64,000 nt of DNA. It comes from Streptomyces coryli (GTDB lineage Bacteria > Actinomycetota > Actinomycetes > Streptomycetales > Streptomycetaceae). How positions within the stretch are numbered: position 1 is the stretch's first letter; every line of letters begins with the position of its first letter. Under the pieces are notes generated by a model. The model ran no database searches. It saw only the letters and a list, made by a program, of their open reading frames with translations, and was not told the origin of the DNA. The position numbers were made by a program, and so were the translations under genes. The stretch spans positions 1 through 64,000 of the forward strand of contig NZ_JAAKZV010000018.1 in the NCBI RefSeq assembly GCF_011044975.1. Reading direction: 5' to 3'. Shown here piece after piece: positions 24,840 to 33,098 of this stretch.

Positions 24840-26490
24840 CCCGCACCGGCAGCACCACCGCCGACGGATGCTCCGGGTCGTGGAACACCCGCTGGTCGGC
24901 CGCGCGCAGCGTGACCGCTGTGGCGCGCGGCTCGCCGGTGCCCGGATTGCGGTTGTAACGGGGAAAGGCGCCGCTGGACACCTGGACCCTGATGCGGTGA
25001 CCGCGCTTGAAGACATGGGCCGTCGGCCACAGCCGCAGCGAGGCGCGGGTGATCTCGTCGGCGCCGGACAGGCCGACCAGACCGTCGCACACATTGCGCG
25101 AGCGGCCCTTGGCGTCCACGTCGCACAGCCGGACGAAGACATCGGCGTACGGCAGGCTGGAGCGGAACCACACCTCGGCCTCGACCTCGCCGATCACCTC
25201 CGTGTCCGCATCCAGCACGGCCGTCGTGTACGTCAGCACGTCCGCCCGCGCCTCCAGCCGCGTGTTGACCTTCCGGCCGCCACGGCCCGGGGCGAAGCGC
25301 ACGCCGCCGACGGCGGGCGTGGGGTCCGCCGGGTCGTAGCGATAGCGGTCCGGGCCTGAAGGGCCGGGCTCGGCGGTGGCGAGCCCGCCGCCCTCCTGGA
25401 GGTGGAAGCGCCGCGGGGCGTAACCGGCGGGCGGCCAGCTCTCGAAGCCCCGCCACGCCTCCGCGCCCATCACGTACAGGCGCACCGGCTCGCGCTCCTG
25501 TGGCCGCTCGCCGCGCGCGTGCGGCAGCCCGAACTCCAGGGTCTGGCGCGCACCTTCGGCCTGCACGCCCACGGCGGTGTGCGCCCACGGGCCGACCGTC
25601 AGCCACGCCTCGCGGCCCGCCGCGCGCAGTGCCCGATAGTCGCGCAGCTGACCGGGCAGAAAGATGTCGAACCAGCCCGCCACCGAGCTCACCGGCACGC
25701 TCGCGGCGGCCACCCGCGCCTGCTGGTCGACCCCGTCCCAGTGCGGGTCCTCGGCGCCATGGCTGAGGATGTTCTGGATGTACGGTGAGGGGCTGCCGAT
25801 CGCCGCCCGGTCGGCTTCCTCGAGCGGCGTGGTGAACTGGGCCCGGTGCGCCCGCCGCGCCCCGAGGAGCTGCCGGAGCAGGGCCCCCTTGCGCTCCTGC
25901 CCCGACACCATCACGCCCCAGGCGAACGGCGTTTCCAGCTCGAAGGCGTCCTCGCGCAGGAACGCGAGGGTCAGCGCCGCCTCGGTGACCACCGGGACCA
26001 TGGCCCTCACCTGCGGGGGCAGTTGGTCGGCGACCGCCCACTGGACGTAGCCGAGGTAACTGCTGCCGGTGAGCACGACCGAGTCGCCGCACCAGGGCTG
26101 CTTCACCAGCCAGTCGAGCGTGGCGAGGCCGTCCTCGCGCTCGTTGCGCATCGGCTTGAAGGCGCCGCCGGAGCCGAAGGTGCCGCGGACGCTCTGCACG
26201 ACCACCTGGAAGCCGCGCTCGGCCAGCGGCAGGGCGGCGAGCGTCGACCGGCGCCCGCGGCCGTACGGCGTGCGGATCAGCGCGGTCGGCAGCCCGTCGC
26301 CGCCATGCCGCGGCGCCCACCGCTCGGCGTACAGCACGGTCCCGTCGGGCATCGGCACCGGCAGATGGGGGTGCACCACCACATCCCTGGTCAGCGGCGG
26401 GCCGAGCCGCAGCAGCCGCTGGAACAGCCGGCTGCCCCGGCCCACCCGCCGTACCGCCGGGGGCCGGGCGCTGTCATCGGCATCTGACAT
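24820..26490 (-). CDS. CocE/NonD-family alpha/beta hydrolase (X-Pro dipeptidyl peptidase-like)
   Basis: 556 residues, normal length. Domain 1 alpha/beta hydrolase with RTPYGRG, DVRGTFGSGG-type oxyanion segment and nucleophile Ser in LTGSSYLGYVQW. A cap region follows, then the catalytic Asp/His area (GWFDIFLPGQ; VGPWAH), and a C-terminal jelly-roll (from about residue 360; RYRYDPADPTP). Members cleave esters or amides. No signal peptide. It lies four bases after the FUSC gene and is likely co-transcribed. Substrate unknown. Confidence 0.88.
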   Translation of the reverse strand: MSDADDSARPPAVRRVGRGSRLFQRLLRLGPPLTRDVVVHPHLPVPMPDGTVLYAERWAPRHGGDGLPTALIRTPYGRGRRSTLAALPLAERGFQVVVQSVRGTFGSGGAFKPMRNEREDGLATLDWLVKQPWCGDSVVLTGSSYLGYVQWAVADQLPPQVRAMVPVVTEAALTLAFLREDAFELETPFAWGVMVSGQERKGALLRQLLGARRAHRAQFTTPLEEADRAAIGSPSPYIQNILSHGAEDPHWDGVDQQARVAAASVPVSSVAGWFDIFLPGQLRDYRALRAAGREAWLTVGPWAHTAVGVQAEGARQTLEFGLPHARGERPQEREPVRLYVMGAEAWRGFESWPPAGYAPRRFHLQEGGGLATAEPGPSGPDRYRYDPADPTPAVGGVRFAPGRGGRKVNTRLEARADVLTYTTAVLDADTEVIGEVEAEVWFRSSLPYADVFVRLCDVDAKGRSRNVCDGLVGLSGADEITRASLRLWPTAHVFKRGHRIRVQVSSGAFPRYNRNPGTGEPRATAVTLRAADQRVFHDPEHPSAVVLPVRATSAAG

Positions 26491-26494
26491 ACCG

Positions 26495-27694
26495 TCAGGA
26501 TACCGGTGACAGCTTGCTCGCCACCCCCTTCAGACGGTGGAAGCGTTCCTCGCGCTTCCGGGTCGCCGCGTCCAGGCCGTCCAGCAGGCGCTGGGAGCGG
26601 CGCTCCAGGTCGAGTTCGTCGATGATCCGGTCCACCTCCGTGAGCAGCGCGCCGTACAGCTGCCAGTGCGGCGGATGGTCCCTGGCCTGGTCGAGCAGCA
26701 GTCCGGCGACCCGGGCGCGGCAGGCGTCGGCCGCGGCCAGCTCCTCGGCGAGCCGGGTCTCGGCGGTCTCGGCGCTGTGCGTGGCGGGGGTGGTCACCAG
26801 GAGCGCGAAGTTCTCGATGGCGGCGGCGAGATGCTCGTACAGCTCCCGCTGCTCCGCCGCGAGGTCCGGCGGGAAGAGCGGCTCGGCGCCGCGCTGCCGG
26901 GCCAGGTCGGTCATCGTACGGGCGAGGACCCGCAGCACCACCGTGCAGATCTCCAGGGTGTCCAGGCCGGTGCGCAACACGACGCGGTGCAGCAGGCCCT
27001 CGCGGACCCGGGGGTTGAGCCGCAGGCTGTCCTCCGCGCGGCGCAGGGCCGCGTCCACGTCGGCGACCTCGTGGTCGAGTTGCCGGGCTTCGTGCAGCCG
27101 GGCGGCGGCGTCGGCGACCGGCTGGGGCGCGTCGAGCCCGGCGGCGATCGACCGCAGGAGCGCGCGCATCCGGCCGGCCAGGTCGGTGATGGCGGTGCCG
27201 GCGTCGCGGGTCCATACCGGCGGGGCGATGAGGAAGTTGAAGATCAGGCCGACCACGGCGCCGGTGAGCGTCTCCACCACCCGGTTCCACGCGGTGTTGG
27301 TCACCTGGCTCACGCCGAGCACCAGCATCGCGCTGATCGCCACCTCCGGCACGAACTCGCTGACCCGGACGTAGTGCCCGACGATCAGTGACGCGAGGAT
27401 GATCAGCGCGAGGCTCCACCACGTCAGCCCCACCAGCGCGCTGAAGCCGACGGCCAGCAGGACCCCGGCCACCACGGCGTTGACCCTGCGGATGCCGGTG
27501 GTCAGCGTCGCGTACAGCGTCACCTGGACCACGAGCAGCGCGGTCAGCGGCGCGGTGAGCGGGGCGGGTCCGGTGGTGAGGTGCAGCGCGATCACGTAGG
27601 CGATGACCGCGGCGACGGTGGACCGGAGCGTCTGCACCACCCTCGGCTCGCGACGCCGCAGGAGGACCTCGGCCACCTCCCGTATGCGAGGCAC
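26495..27694 (-). CDS. FUSC/aromatic acid exporter-like membrane protein
   Basis: 399 residues from a GTG with GGAGG upstream. Four to six membrane helices between residues 20 and 165 (VAAVIAYVIALHL; LTALLVVQVTLYATLTT; VVAGVLLAVGFSALVGL; LTGAVVGLIFNFLI), followed by a long cytoplasmic helical region rich in Arg, Glu and Ala. This matches the ArAE_1/FUSC layout of putative aromatic acid exporters. It is the first gene of a two-gene unit with the CocE-type hydrolase. Confidence 0.85.
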   Translation of the reverse strand: MPRIREVAEVLLRRREPRVVQTLRSTVAAVIAYVIALHLTTGPAPLTAPLTALLVVQVTLYATLTTGIRRVNAVVAGVLLAVGFSALVGLTWWSLALIILASLIVGHYVRVSEFVPEVAISAMLVLGVSQVTNTAWNRVVETLTGAVVGLIFNFLIAPPVWTRDAGTAITDLAGRMRALLRSIAAGLDAPQPVADAAARLHEARQLDHEVADVDAALRRAEDSLRLNPRVREGLLHRVVLRTGLDTLEICTVVLRVLARTMTDLARQRGAEPLFPPDLAAEQRELYEHLAAAIENFALLVTTPATHSAETAETRLAEELAAADACRARVAGLLLDQARDHPPHWQLYGALLTEVDRIIDELDLERRSQRLLDGLDAATRKREERFHRLKGVASKLSPVS

Positions 27695-27839
27695 GCACGC
27701 CTCCTTCGCCTCAGACTGCTCCCTTCCGGCTCCCCCGTCGCGGGGGAGTCGAAAAGCGGACTGATCCCCGCATTACCGGGAACCCGTCGCACAGAGAGGC
27801 CGGACACGGCCGCGAGCACAGAATCGAGGCGCAGCAGTC

Positions 27840-28016
27840 ATGGAACGCAGGCTGATCCGCAAGGGACGGCCGCACATCGAGGAGAGCGACGGCTGGATCC
27901 GCTTCCAGCCCGAGGCGGAGCGGGTGTCGGACACCGACGGTCCGATGGGTTACGACCCGCAGATCCCGCACGACGCCACGGATGCGGAGGCGCACATCAT
28001 CCGCAGCGTCAACTGA
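27840..28016 (+). CDS. Small conserved-looking 58-residue protein
   Basis: ATG at 27840, stop at 28014-28016. The product is hydrophilic and charged (MERRLIRKGRPHIEESDGWI to HDATDAEAHIIRSVN), without a signal peptide or membrane helix. Third-codon-position GC is strongly biased, as in true genes here, and a strong hairpin follows 14 bases after the stop. Ribosome site is weak. It lies in the divergent space between the FUSC gene and the betaine synthase. I do not recognise the family. Confidence 0.6.
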   Translation: MERRLIRKGRPHIEESDGWIRFQPEAERVSDTDGPMGYDPQIPHDATDAEAHIIRSVN

Positions 28017-28030
28017 GTCCCCGCAGCCGG

Positions 28031-28067
28031 GCCGCGACCCGTCACCCCGGGGGCGACGGGCCGCGGC
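28031..28067. terminator. Hairpin between the small gene and the betaine synthase gene
   Basis: Arms GCCGCGACCCGTC (28031-28043) and GACGGGCCGCGGC (28055-28067) pair with one mismatch. It lies between convergent genes and probably ends transcription from both sides. Confidence 0.7.
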
Positions 28068-28075
28068 ACCGTCCG

Positions 28076-29692
28076 CTACCCGGCCCGGGTGCAGTGGAAG
28101 ACGCCCCAGGTCAGATGCCCGTTGCGGCCCCCTTCCACCCAGTGTCCGAGGCCCTTCTTCATCTGTGTCAGGTAGTCGGAGCTGACCTTGCGGTTCAGGC
28201 CCTCCGCCTCCTGCCGTTCCGTTTCCTCCAGCACCCGCCCGTAATGCGCGACGAGCTGCTCGCGGTGCTCCTCGAAGCCGGCGCCGACGAGCGTGAAGCC
28301 GAGCTGCGGCAGCAGGCCGAGGTAGAAGCCGGGCGAGCCCATGTCGTCGAGGTGGATGCGGTCGAGGATCGGCTGCAGCACCCCCGGCGGGCAGTCGTCG
28401 GTCGCCATCGGGTCGGTGAAGACCAGGCTGCCGCCGGGCCGCAGCACCCGCGCCGCCTCCCGCAGCACCCGCTCGCGGTCGCCGCTGTGCAGGAAGGCGT
28501 CCTGCGACCAGACGACGTCGACGCTGCCGTCCGGATACGGGATCTCCTCGAAGGCCCCGTCCACCACCTCGATACGGTCGGTCAGGCCGCGCGCCGCGTT
28601 CAGCTCGCGGTGCCGCCGGTTCTCCACCTCGCTGAGGTTGAGTGCCCGCACCTGGCAGCCGTACGTGCCCGCCAGATGCCGCGCCGCGCCGCCGAAGCCG
28701 GCGCCGAGGTCGAGGACCACGCTGTCCTCGGTGAGCTTCAGCCGGGCCGCCATGCGGTCGACGGTGCGCCGGCTGGCGGCGGCGATGGGTTCGTCCGGGC
28801 TCTCGTAGATGCCGATGTGGATGTCCTCGCCGCCCCACACGGTGGCGTAGAACGTGTCGGCGTCCGGGGAGTTGTAGTAGCTGCGGGCCGTCCCGGCCGC
28901 GCCCGCATGCTGCGTCGACTGATCGGCTTCCATGCGGTACTCCTTCTCGGCGACGTGGACGAAGAAGTCCGGCTGGTCGTCCCGGTAGGTGTGCTGGAAG
29001 TCGCCGTACGTGTCGACCCGCTGGAAGCCCACCTCGCGCATCAGCCGGCGGGTGTAGTCCTTGCGCAGCGGATACATGTTGAGGTGGTACACCGACTCGT
29101 CCGGGAACCGGTACCGCATCCGGCACAGCCCGTCGTCGACGTACTCGGGCGCCACCGCGACGTCCTCGCCGCAGTAGTAGTACGTGTGCTTGCTGCTGTA
29201 GCCGTCGTCCAGGATCGCGTCGTAATTGCGCTGGTCGAGGACCAGGATGCCGTCGTGCTTGAGCATCGCGTAGAACTCGGCGAGCGCCTTGCGGCGGTCG
29301 CGTTCGTCGAAGAGGTGCGTGAAGGAGTTGCCGAGGCAGACGATCGCGTCGTACTCGCCGTGCACATCCCGGTTGAGCCAGCGCCAGTCGGCCTGGACGA
29401 CGCGCAGGATGTGGCCGCCGTGCTGCCGCCCGTTCTCGAAGGCCATCGACAGCATGTTGGCGCTGCCGTCGGCGCTGACGGTCTCGAAGCCCGCCTGAAG
29501 TAACTGCACCGAGTGATAGCCGGTGCCGGTCGCGACGTCCAGGACACTGCGGACGCCGCGCTTGCGGAGCAGGTCGATGAAGAAGTTGCCCTCGCTCTCC
29601 GCTCTCTTCTCCCAGTCGATGAGGGAGTCCCACTTCTCCACGAAGCTCGGTATGTACTCGTGTGCGTAGTGGTCGGTCTCCCTGACCTCCAC
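28076..29692 (-). CDS. Fused glycine/sarcosine and sarcosine/dimethylglycine N-methyltransferase
   Basis: 538 residues from the GTG at 29692, which puts the start just before the conserved DHYAHEYIPSF segment. Residues 1-260 form the GSMT half (KWDSLIDWEKRAESEGNFF; SAM motif VLDVATGTGYHS), and about 280-538 the SDMT half (YYNSPDADTFYATVWGGEDI; SAM motif VLDLGAGFGGAARHL). Together they convert glycine to the osmoprotectant betaine using three SAM. Fusion of both halves is known from halophilic actinomycetes. The start is uncertain: a GGAGG at 29747-29751 is placed to serve an ATC or GTC codon near 29740, extending the protein by about 16 residues. Confidence 0.9.
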   Translation of the reverse strand: MEVRETDHYAHEYIPSFVEKWDSLIDWEKRAESEGNFFIDLLRKRGVRSVLDVATGTGYHSVQLLQAGFETVSADGSANMLSMAFENGRQHGGHILRVVQADWRWLNRDVHGEYDAIVCLGNSFTHLFDERDRRKALAEFYAMLKHDGILVLDQRNYDAILDDGYSSKHTYYYCGEDVAVAPEYVDDGLCRMRYRFPDESVYHLNMYPLRKDYTRRLMREVGFQRVDTYGDFQHTYRDDQPDFFVHVAEKEYRMEADQSTQHAGAAGTARSYYNSPDADTFYATVWGGEDIHIGIYESPDEPIAAASRRTVDRMAARLKLTEDSVVLDLGAGFGGAARHLAGTYGCQVRALNLSEVENRRHRELNAARGLTDRIEVVDGAFEEIPYPDGSVDVVWSQDAFLHSGDRERVLREAARVLRPGGSLVFTDPMATDDCPPGVLQPILDRIHLDDMGSPGFYLGLLPQLGFTLVGAGFEEHREQLVAHYGRVLEETERQEAEGLNRKVSSDYLTQMKKGLGHWVEGGRNGHLTWGVFHCTRAG

Positions 29693-29839
29693 GGGGTTGC
29701 CCCCGAACCCTTGAGCTGTCTGCGCTGTCTGCGCTGTGATGACGAGCCTCCGATCTGCCGGTGCCAGTGGGGCAATAGCTCTCCGAAGCGGCGCGATGTA
29801 TGCGTGAACTTCCGTATACAAGTCGTACTGACGGCGATC

Positions 29840-29869
29840 TTGACGTGGTCATGCCCTCGCGGATACGGT
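29840..29869 (+). promoter_or_regulatory. Candidate promoter of the LamG/sugar dehydrogenase operon
   Basis: TTGACG at 29840-29845 and TACGGT at 29864-29869 with an 18-base spacer, fitting a principal-sigma promoter. A LacI-type operator lies directly downstream. Confidence 0.5.
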
Positions 29870-29880
29870 CCGCGGCAGTG

Positions 29881-29900
29881 CAACGTTAGAAAGCGCTTGC
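29881..29900. promoter_or_regulatory. LacI-type operator cluster
   Basis: CAACGTTA (29881-29888) followed by GAAAGCGCTTGC (29889-29900), the latter with the AAGCGCTT core typical of LacI-family sites in Streptomyces sugar genes. Its position just after the -10 box suggests repression of the LamG operon. The same CAACGTTG core recurs at the GH76 promoters. Confidence 0.55.
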
Positions 29901-29940
29901 CGGACGTTCGCCAACCCTCTTGGGACAGAGGAGAGAACGG

Positions 29941-30897
29941 ATGCCGAAGCACACCACCGGCCTGGCCGCGGGCCTGGCACTGCTGGTCACCGCCCTGCTG
30001 GCGGGACCGGTCCAGGCGGCGGACAGCGCGGGCACGCAGCGCGTGCTGCCCGGGCTGAAGCCGGACCTCGTCGCCCACTACGACTTCGGGCATCCCGTAC
30101 CGGGAGCCCCCGCCGAGGAGCAGGACCAGGGCTTCTCCGGTACGGACATCCAACTCGTCGGCGGCGGCCCGGCGATGCGCGTGCCCGACGCCGCCCACCC
30201 GGGCGCGGGGAACGCGCTGCAGACCGCCCAGATCAACCCCGGCGCCGCCGGGAACGACGACTGGAAGGCCGGTCTCTACGCCCCCGGCGGAGTGCCCACC
30301 CTGAACGCCTTCAACGCGGCCAAGGGCACCACCGTCATGGGCTGGTTCAAGATGACCGGCGACAACCCCGCCCCCGACTCCAACACCCCCGACCCCGACG
30401 ACCGCTACGGCGCCATCGGCCTCACCGGCGTCCTGGCCGGCAACTCCGACGGCCACGGCGTCCGCGCGCTGCTGGAGCTGATCGAGGTCGAGGGCGAGCT
30501 CCGTGTGGTGGCCCTCGGCCGCCGCCTCGACGACGGCGCCTCGCAGACCTTCGCCGCCGCCGCCGACTGGCGCAGCGTGCTGCCGCAGGACGAGTGGGTC
30601 CACCTCGCCGCGACCTTCGACTACAGCGACGGCTCGATGGCGCTCTTCCGCAACGGCGAGCGCCTGGACGGCTTCTACGCCACGCCCGGCGACCCGTGGG
30701 AGGTCGAGGGCCCTGGCGACCACCGCGCCTCGCCCACCGACCCCGCCGGCATCAAGATCGGCGGCAGCTTCCCGCAGAACACCCGCGAGCGGAACCCCTG
30801 CAACTGCCGCATGGACGACCTGATGTTCCTGGACCGCGCCGTGTCCGCGGCCGAGGTCCGGCAGCAGCACCGGATGATGACCTCGCAGCAGCCCTGA
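29941..30897 (+). CDS. Secreted LamG/concanavalin-like domain protein
   Basis: 318 residues, ATG with GAGGAGAG upstream. Signal peptide MPKHTTGLAAGLALLVTALL ending in VQA. The mature protein is one LamG-type beta-sandwich: KPDLVAHYDFGHP at the start, TTVMGWFKMTGDN, DEWVHLAATFDYSDGSMALF and the closing MDDLMFLDRAVSAAEV, all classic blocks. Such domains bind carbohydrates or proteins. No catalytic motif. It precedes the sugar dehydrogenase-fold gene by 50 bases and probably shares its promoter and LacI-type control. Confidence 0.88.
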   Translation: MPKHTTGLAAGLALLVTALLAGPVQAADSAGTQRVLPGLKPDLVAHYDFGHPVPGAPAEEQDQGFSGTDIQLVGGGPAMRVPDAAHPGAGNALQTAQINPGAAGNDDWKAGLYAPGGVPTLNAFNAAKGTTVMGWFKMTGDNPAPDSNTPDPDDRYGAIGLTGVLAGNSDGHGVRALLELIEVEGELRVVALGRRLDDGASQTFAAAADWRSVLPQDEWVHLAATFDYSDGSMALFRNGERLDGFYATPGDPWEVEGPGDHRASPTDPAGIKIGGSFPQNTRERNPCNCRMDDLMFLDRAVSAAEVRQQHRMMTSQQP

Positions 30898-30947
30898 CGG
30901 CGGCCCACCCCACCCCCGTCACAGCCCTCGATGAACGGAGTGCCCTC

Positions 30948-33035
30948 GTGCCCTCACGCCTTGGCGGGAGACTGCGTTCTCTCGTCCTCGCGCTCGCCCT
31001 GGCCCTGCCCACGGCCCTGCTGACCGCGCCGCCGGCGCAGGCCGCGGCCGCCGACCCGATCCTGCCGAAGCCCGTCCAGTCGGGCATCGGCCTGGAGGTC
31101 GAGGAGTACGCCCAGTTCCCGAAGTCGGAGCCGACGCCCCCGCCGACCGACCCGCGGCTGATGCGGCACGCCCGTATCAACGCGCTGGACGAGCTGCCGG
31201 ACGGCTCGGGCAGGCTGGCCGTGCCCGATCTGAACGGCAAGCTGTACCTGGTCAAGGACGGCAAGCCGCAACCCTACCTCGACGTCGGCGCGACCTTCGC
31301 CCCGGCGTTCTTCTCCGGGCGTGGGCTGGGCCAGGGCTTCGGATACGCGGCCTTCCACCCGGACTTCAAGCAGAACGGCATCTTCTACACGGTGCACACC
31401 GAGCTCGCCTCGAAGTCCGGCAAGCAGCCCGATCTGACGCCGCAGAAACCGGACGCCGAGTACCAGGGCATCATCACCGAGTGGACCGCGAAGGACCCCG
31501 CCGCGGACACCTTCGACGGCACCCGCCGCGAGCTGCTCAGGATCGGCTTCAACGGCCAGATCCACGGCATCCAGCAGATCGGCTTCAACCCCACCGCCAG
31601 GCCCGGCTCCGCCGACCACGGCAAGCTCTACGCGGCTGTCGGCGACGGCGGCATCGGCTACAAGAACACCGACCCGCAGAATCTCGCCCTCCCGCACGGC
31701 AAGATCCTCCGCATCGACCCGCGCGGCAGCGACAGCTCGAACGGCAAGTACGGCGTTCCGGCGGACAACCCGTTCACGCAGAAGCCCGGCGCGCTCGGCG
31801 AGATCTTCGCGTACGGGATGCGGGACCCGCACCGCTTCAGCTGGGATACGGGCGGGCAGCACCGGATGTTCCTCGGACACATCGGGCAGCACGCGGTGGA
31901 GTCGGTGTACGAGGTGCGGGCCGGGGACAACCTCGGCTGGAGCGAGCGGGAGGGCCCGTTCGTCTACGACAAGGCGCCGGCCGACCCTTGCGACACGTAC
32001 AAGCCGCTGCCGGCCGACGACGAGAAGTACGGCTACACGTATCCGGTCGCCGCGTACGACCACGACCCGCCGCCCGGCTGGGACTGCAAGTCCGACATCG
32101 GCCGGGCGATCTCCGGCGGCTTCGTCTACCGCGGCGACAAGGCGCCGGAGCTGCGCGGCAAATACCTCTTCGGCGACCTCGTCGACGGCCGGGTCTTCTA
32201 CACCGAGTCCGACGAGATGGACCGCGACGCCGCCCCGGAGAAGATGGCGCAGATCCACCAGCTGATGCTCTACGACAAGGCGTCCGGCAAGCGTGTCACC
32301 GCCCAGGACCTGGCCGGGGACAAGCGCGTCGACCTGCGCTTCGGCAAGGACGCCGCGGGCGAGCTCTTTCTGATCGCCAAGGCGAACGGGAAGGTATGGC
32401 GGGTCACCGGCACCCGCGAGTTCGCCGGCTGCGAGACCGGCGGCACCACGGTCACGGATGTCATGGGCGCTGGGAACTGGGCGCCGGTCACCCCGGCCAA
32501 GTGGCAGTTCCCGGGCGACGAGGCCATCCTCGCCGAAGCGGGCGCCGAGCGGCCTGGCCCGCGCCGGCCGTACGAATACGCGGTGCTGACCGCCGGGCCG
32601 CGCTTCGGCGCCATGACATGGCGGGGGCAGGTGCGGCTCGATACGCCGGTGGATGTGTCCAACCGGGATGTGGTGGTGATCTTCGGCTATCGCTCGGACA
32701 CGGAGTTCTATTACGCGCATCTCTCGCAGGACAACACGATCCTGCCGCACAACGGCATCTTCAAGGTCAACAACGCCGACCGGGAGCGCATCGACCACCA
32801 GTGGACCGGCTATCACGGCGCGGACCCGGCCATCGACGATGCCGAGTGGCACGACGTGGCGGTGAAGCACTGCGCCGCCACCGGTGAGATCGGGGTGTAC
32901 GTGGACGGCGCGAAGGATCCGCTGATGACGGCGACGGACACGACGTTCGGGTCCGGCCGGGTGGGCTTCGGCTCGTTCGACAACGTCGGCAGGCTGCGCG
33001 GTCTGTCGGTGACGGGGGAGCCCGCCACGAGCTGA
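30948..33035 (+). CDS. Secreted glucose/sorbosone dehydrogenase-fold protein with C-terminal lectin-like domain
   Basis: 695 residues from a GTG preceded by CGGAG. Signal peptide ends in AQA. Residues about 45-500 form the six-bladed propeller of the PQQ-dependent sugar dehydrogenase/sorbosone dehydrogenase family: GKLYLVKDGKPQPYLDV, GYAAFHPDFKQNGIFYTVHT, GYKNTDPQNLALPHGKILRI, AYGMRDPHRFSWD and SGGFVYRG. The last 190 residues form a concanavalin-like sandwich (MTWRGQVRLDTPVDVSNRD; DDAEWHDVAVKH; GRVGFGSFDN). It probably oxidises or binds an extracellular sugar. Whether PQQ is bound is not provable by eye. A strong terminator follows. Confidence 0.85.
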   Translation: MPSRLGGRLRSLVLALALALPTALLTAPPAQAAAADPILPKPVQSGIGLEVEEYAQFPKSEPTPPPTDPRLMRHARINALDELPDGSGRLAVPDLNGKLYLVKDGKPQPYLDVGATFAPAFFSGRGLGQGFGYAAFHPDFKQNGIFYTVHTELASKSGKQPDLTPQKPDAEYQGIITEWTAKDPAADTFDGTRRELLRIGFNGQIHGIQQIGFNPTARPGSADHGKLYAAVGDGGIGYKNTDPQNLALPHGKILRIDPRGSDSSNGKYGVPADNPFTQKPGALGEIFAYGMRDPHRFSWDTGGQHRMFLGHIGQHAVESVYEVRAGDNLGWSEREGPFVYDKAPADPCDTYKPLPADDEKYGYTYPVAAYDHDPPPGWDCKSDIGRAISGGFVYRGDKAPELRGKYLFGDLVDGRVFYTESDEMDRDAAPEKMAQIHQLMLYDKASGKRVTAQDLAGDKRVDLRFGKDAAGELFLIAKANGKVWRVTGTREFAGCETGGTTVTDVMGAGNWAPVTPAKWQFPGDEAILAEAGAERPGPRRPYEYAVLTAGPRFGAMTWRGQVRLDTPVDVSNRDVVVIFGYRSDTEFYYAHLSQDNTILPHNGIFKVNNADRERIDHQWTGYHGADPAIDDAEWHDVAVKHCAATGEIGVYVDGAKDPLMTATDTTFGSGRVGFGSFDNVGRLRGLSVTGEPATS

Positions 33036-33048
33036 CGCACGCATGCGA

Positions 33049-33081
33049 CAGGGCCGGTCCGGGGACAACGGACCGGCCCTG
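33049..33081. terminator. Strong bidirectional hairpin terminator
   Basis: Perfect 12-base arms CAGGGCCGGTCC (33049-33060) and GGACCGGCCCTG (33070-33081) around a nine-base loop, between the convergent sugar dehydrogenase-fold and GH87-type genes. Confidence 0.88.
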
Positions 33082-33098
33082 CCTCGCATCCCCCTGGC

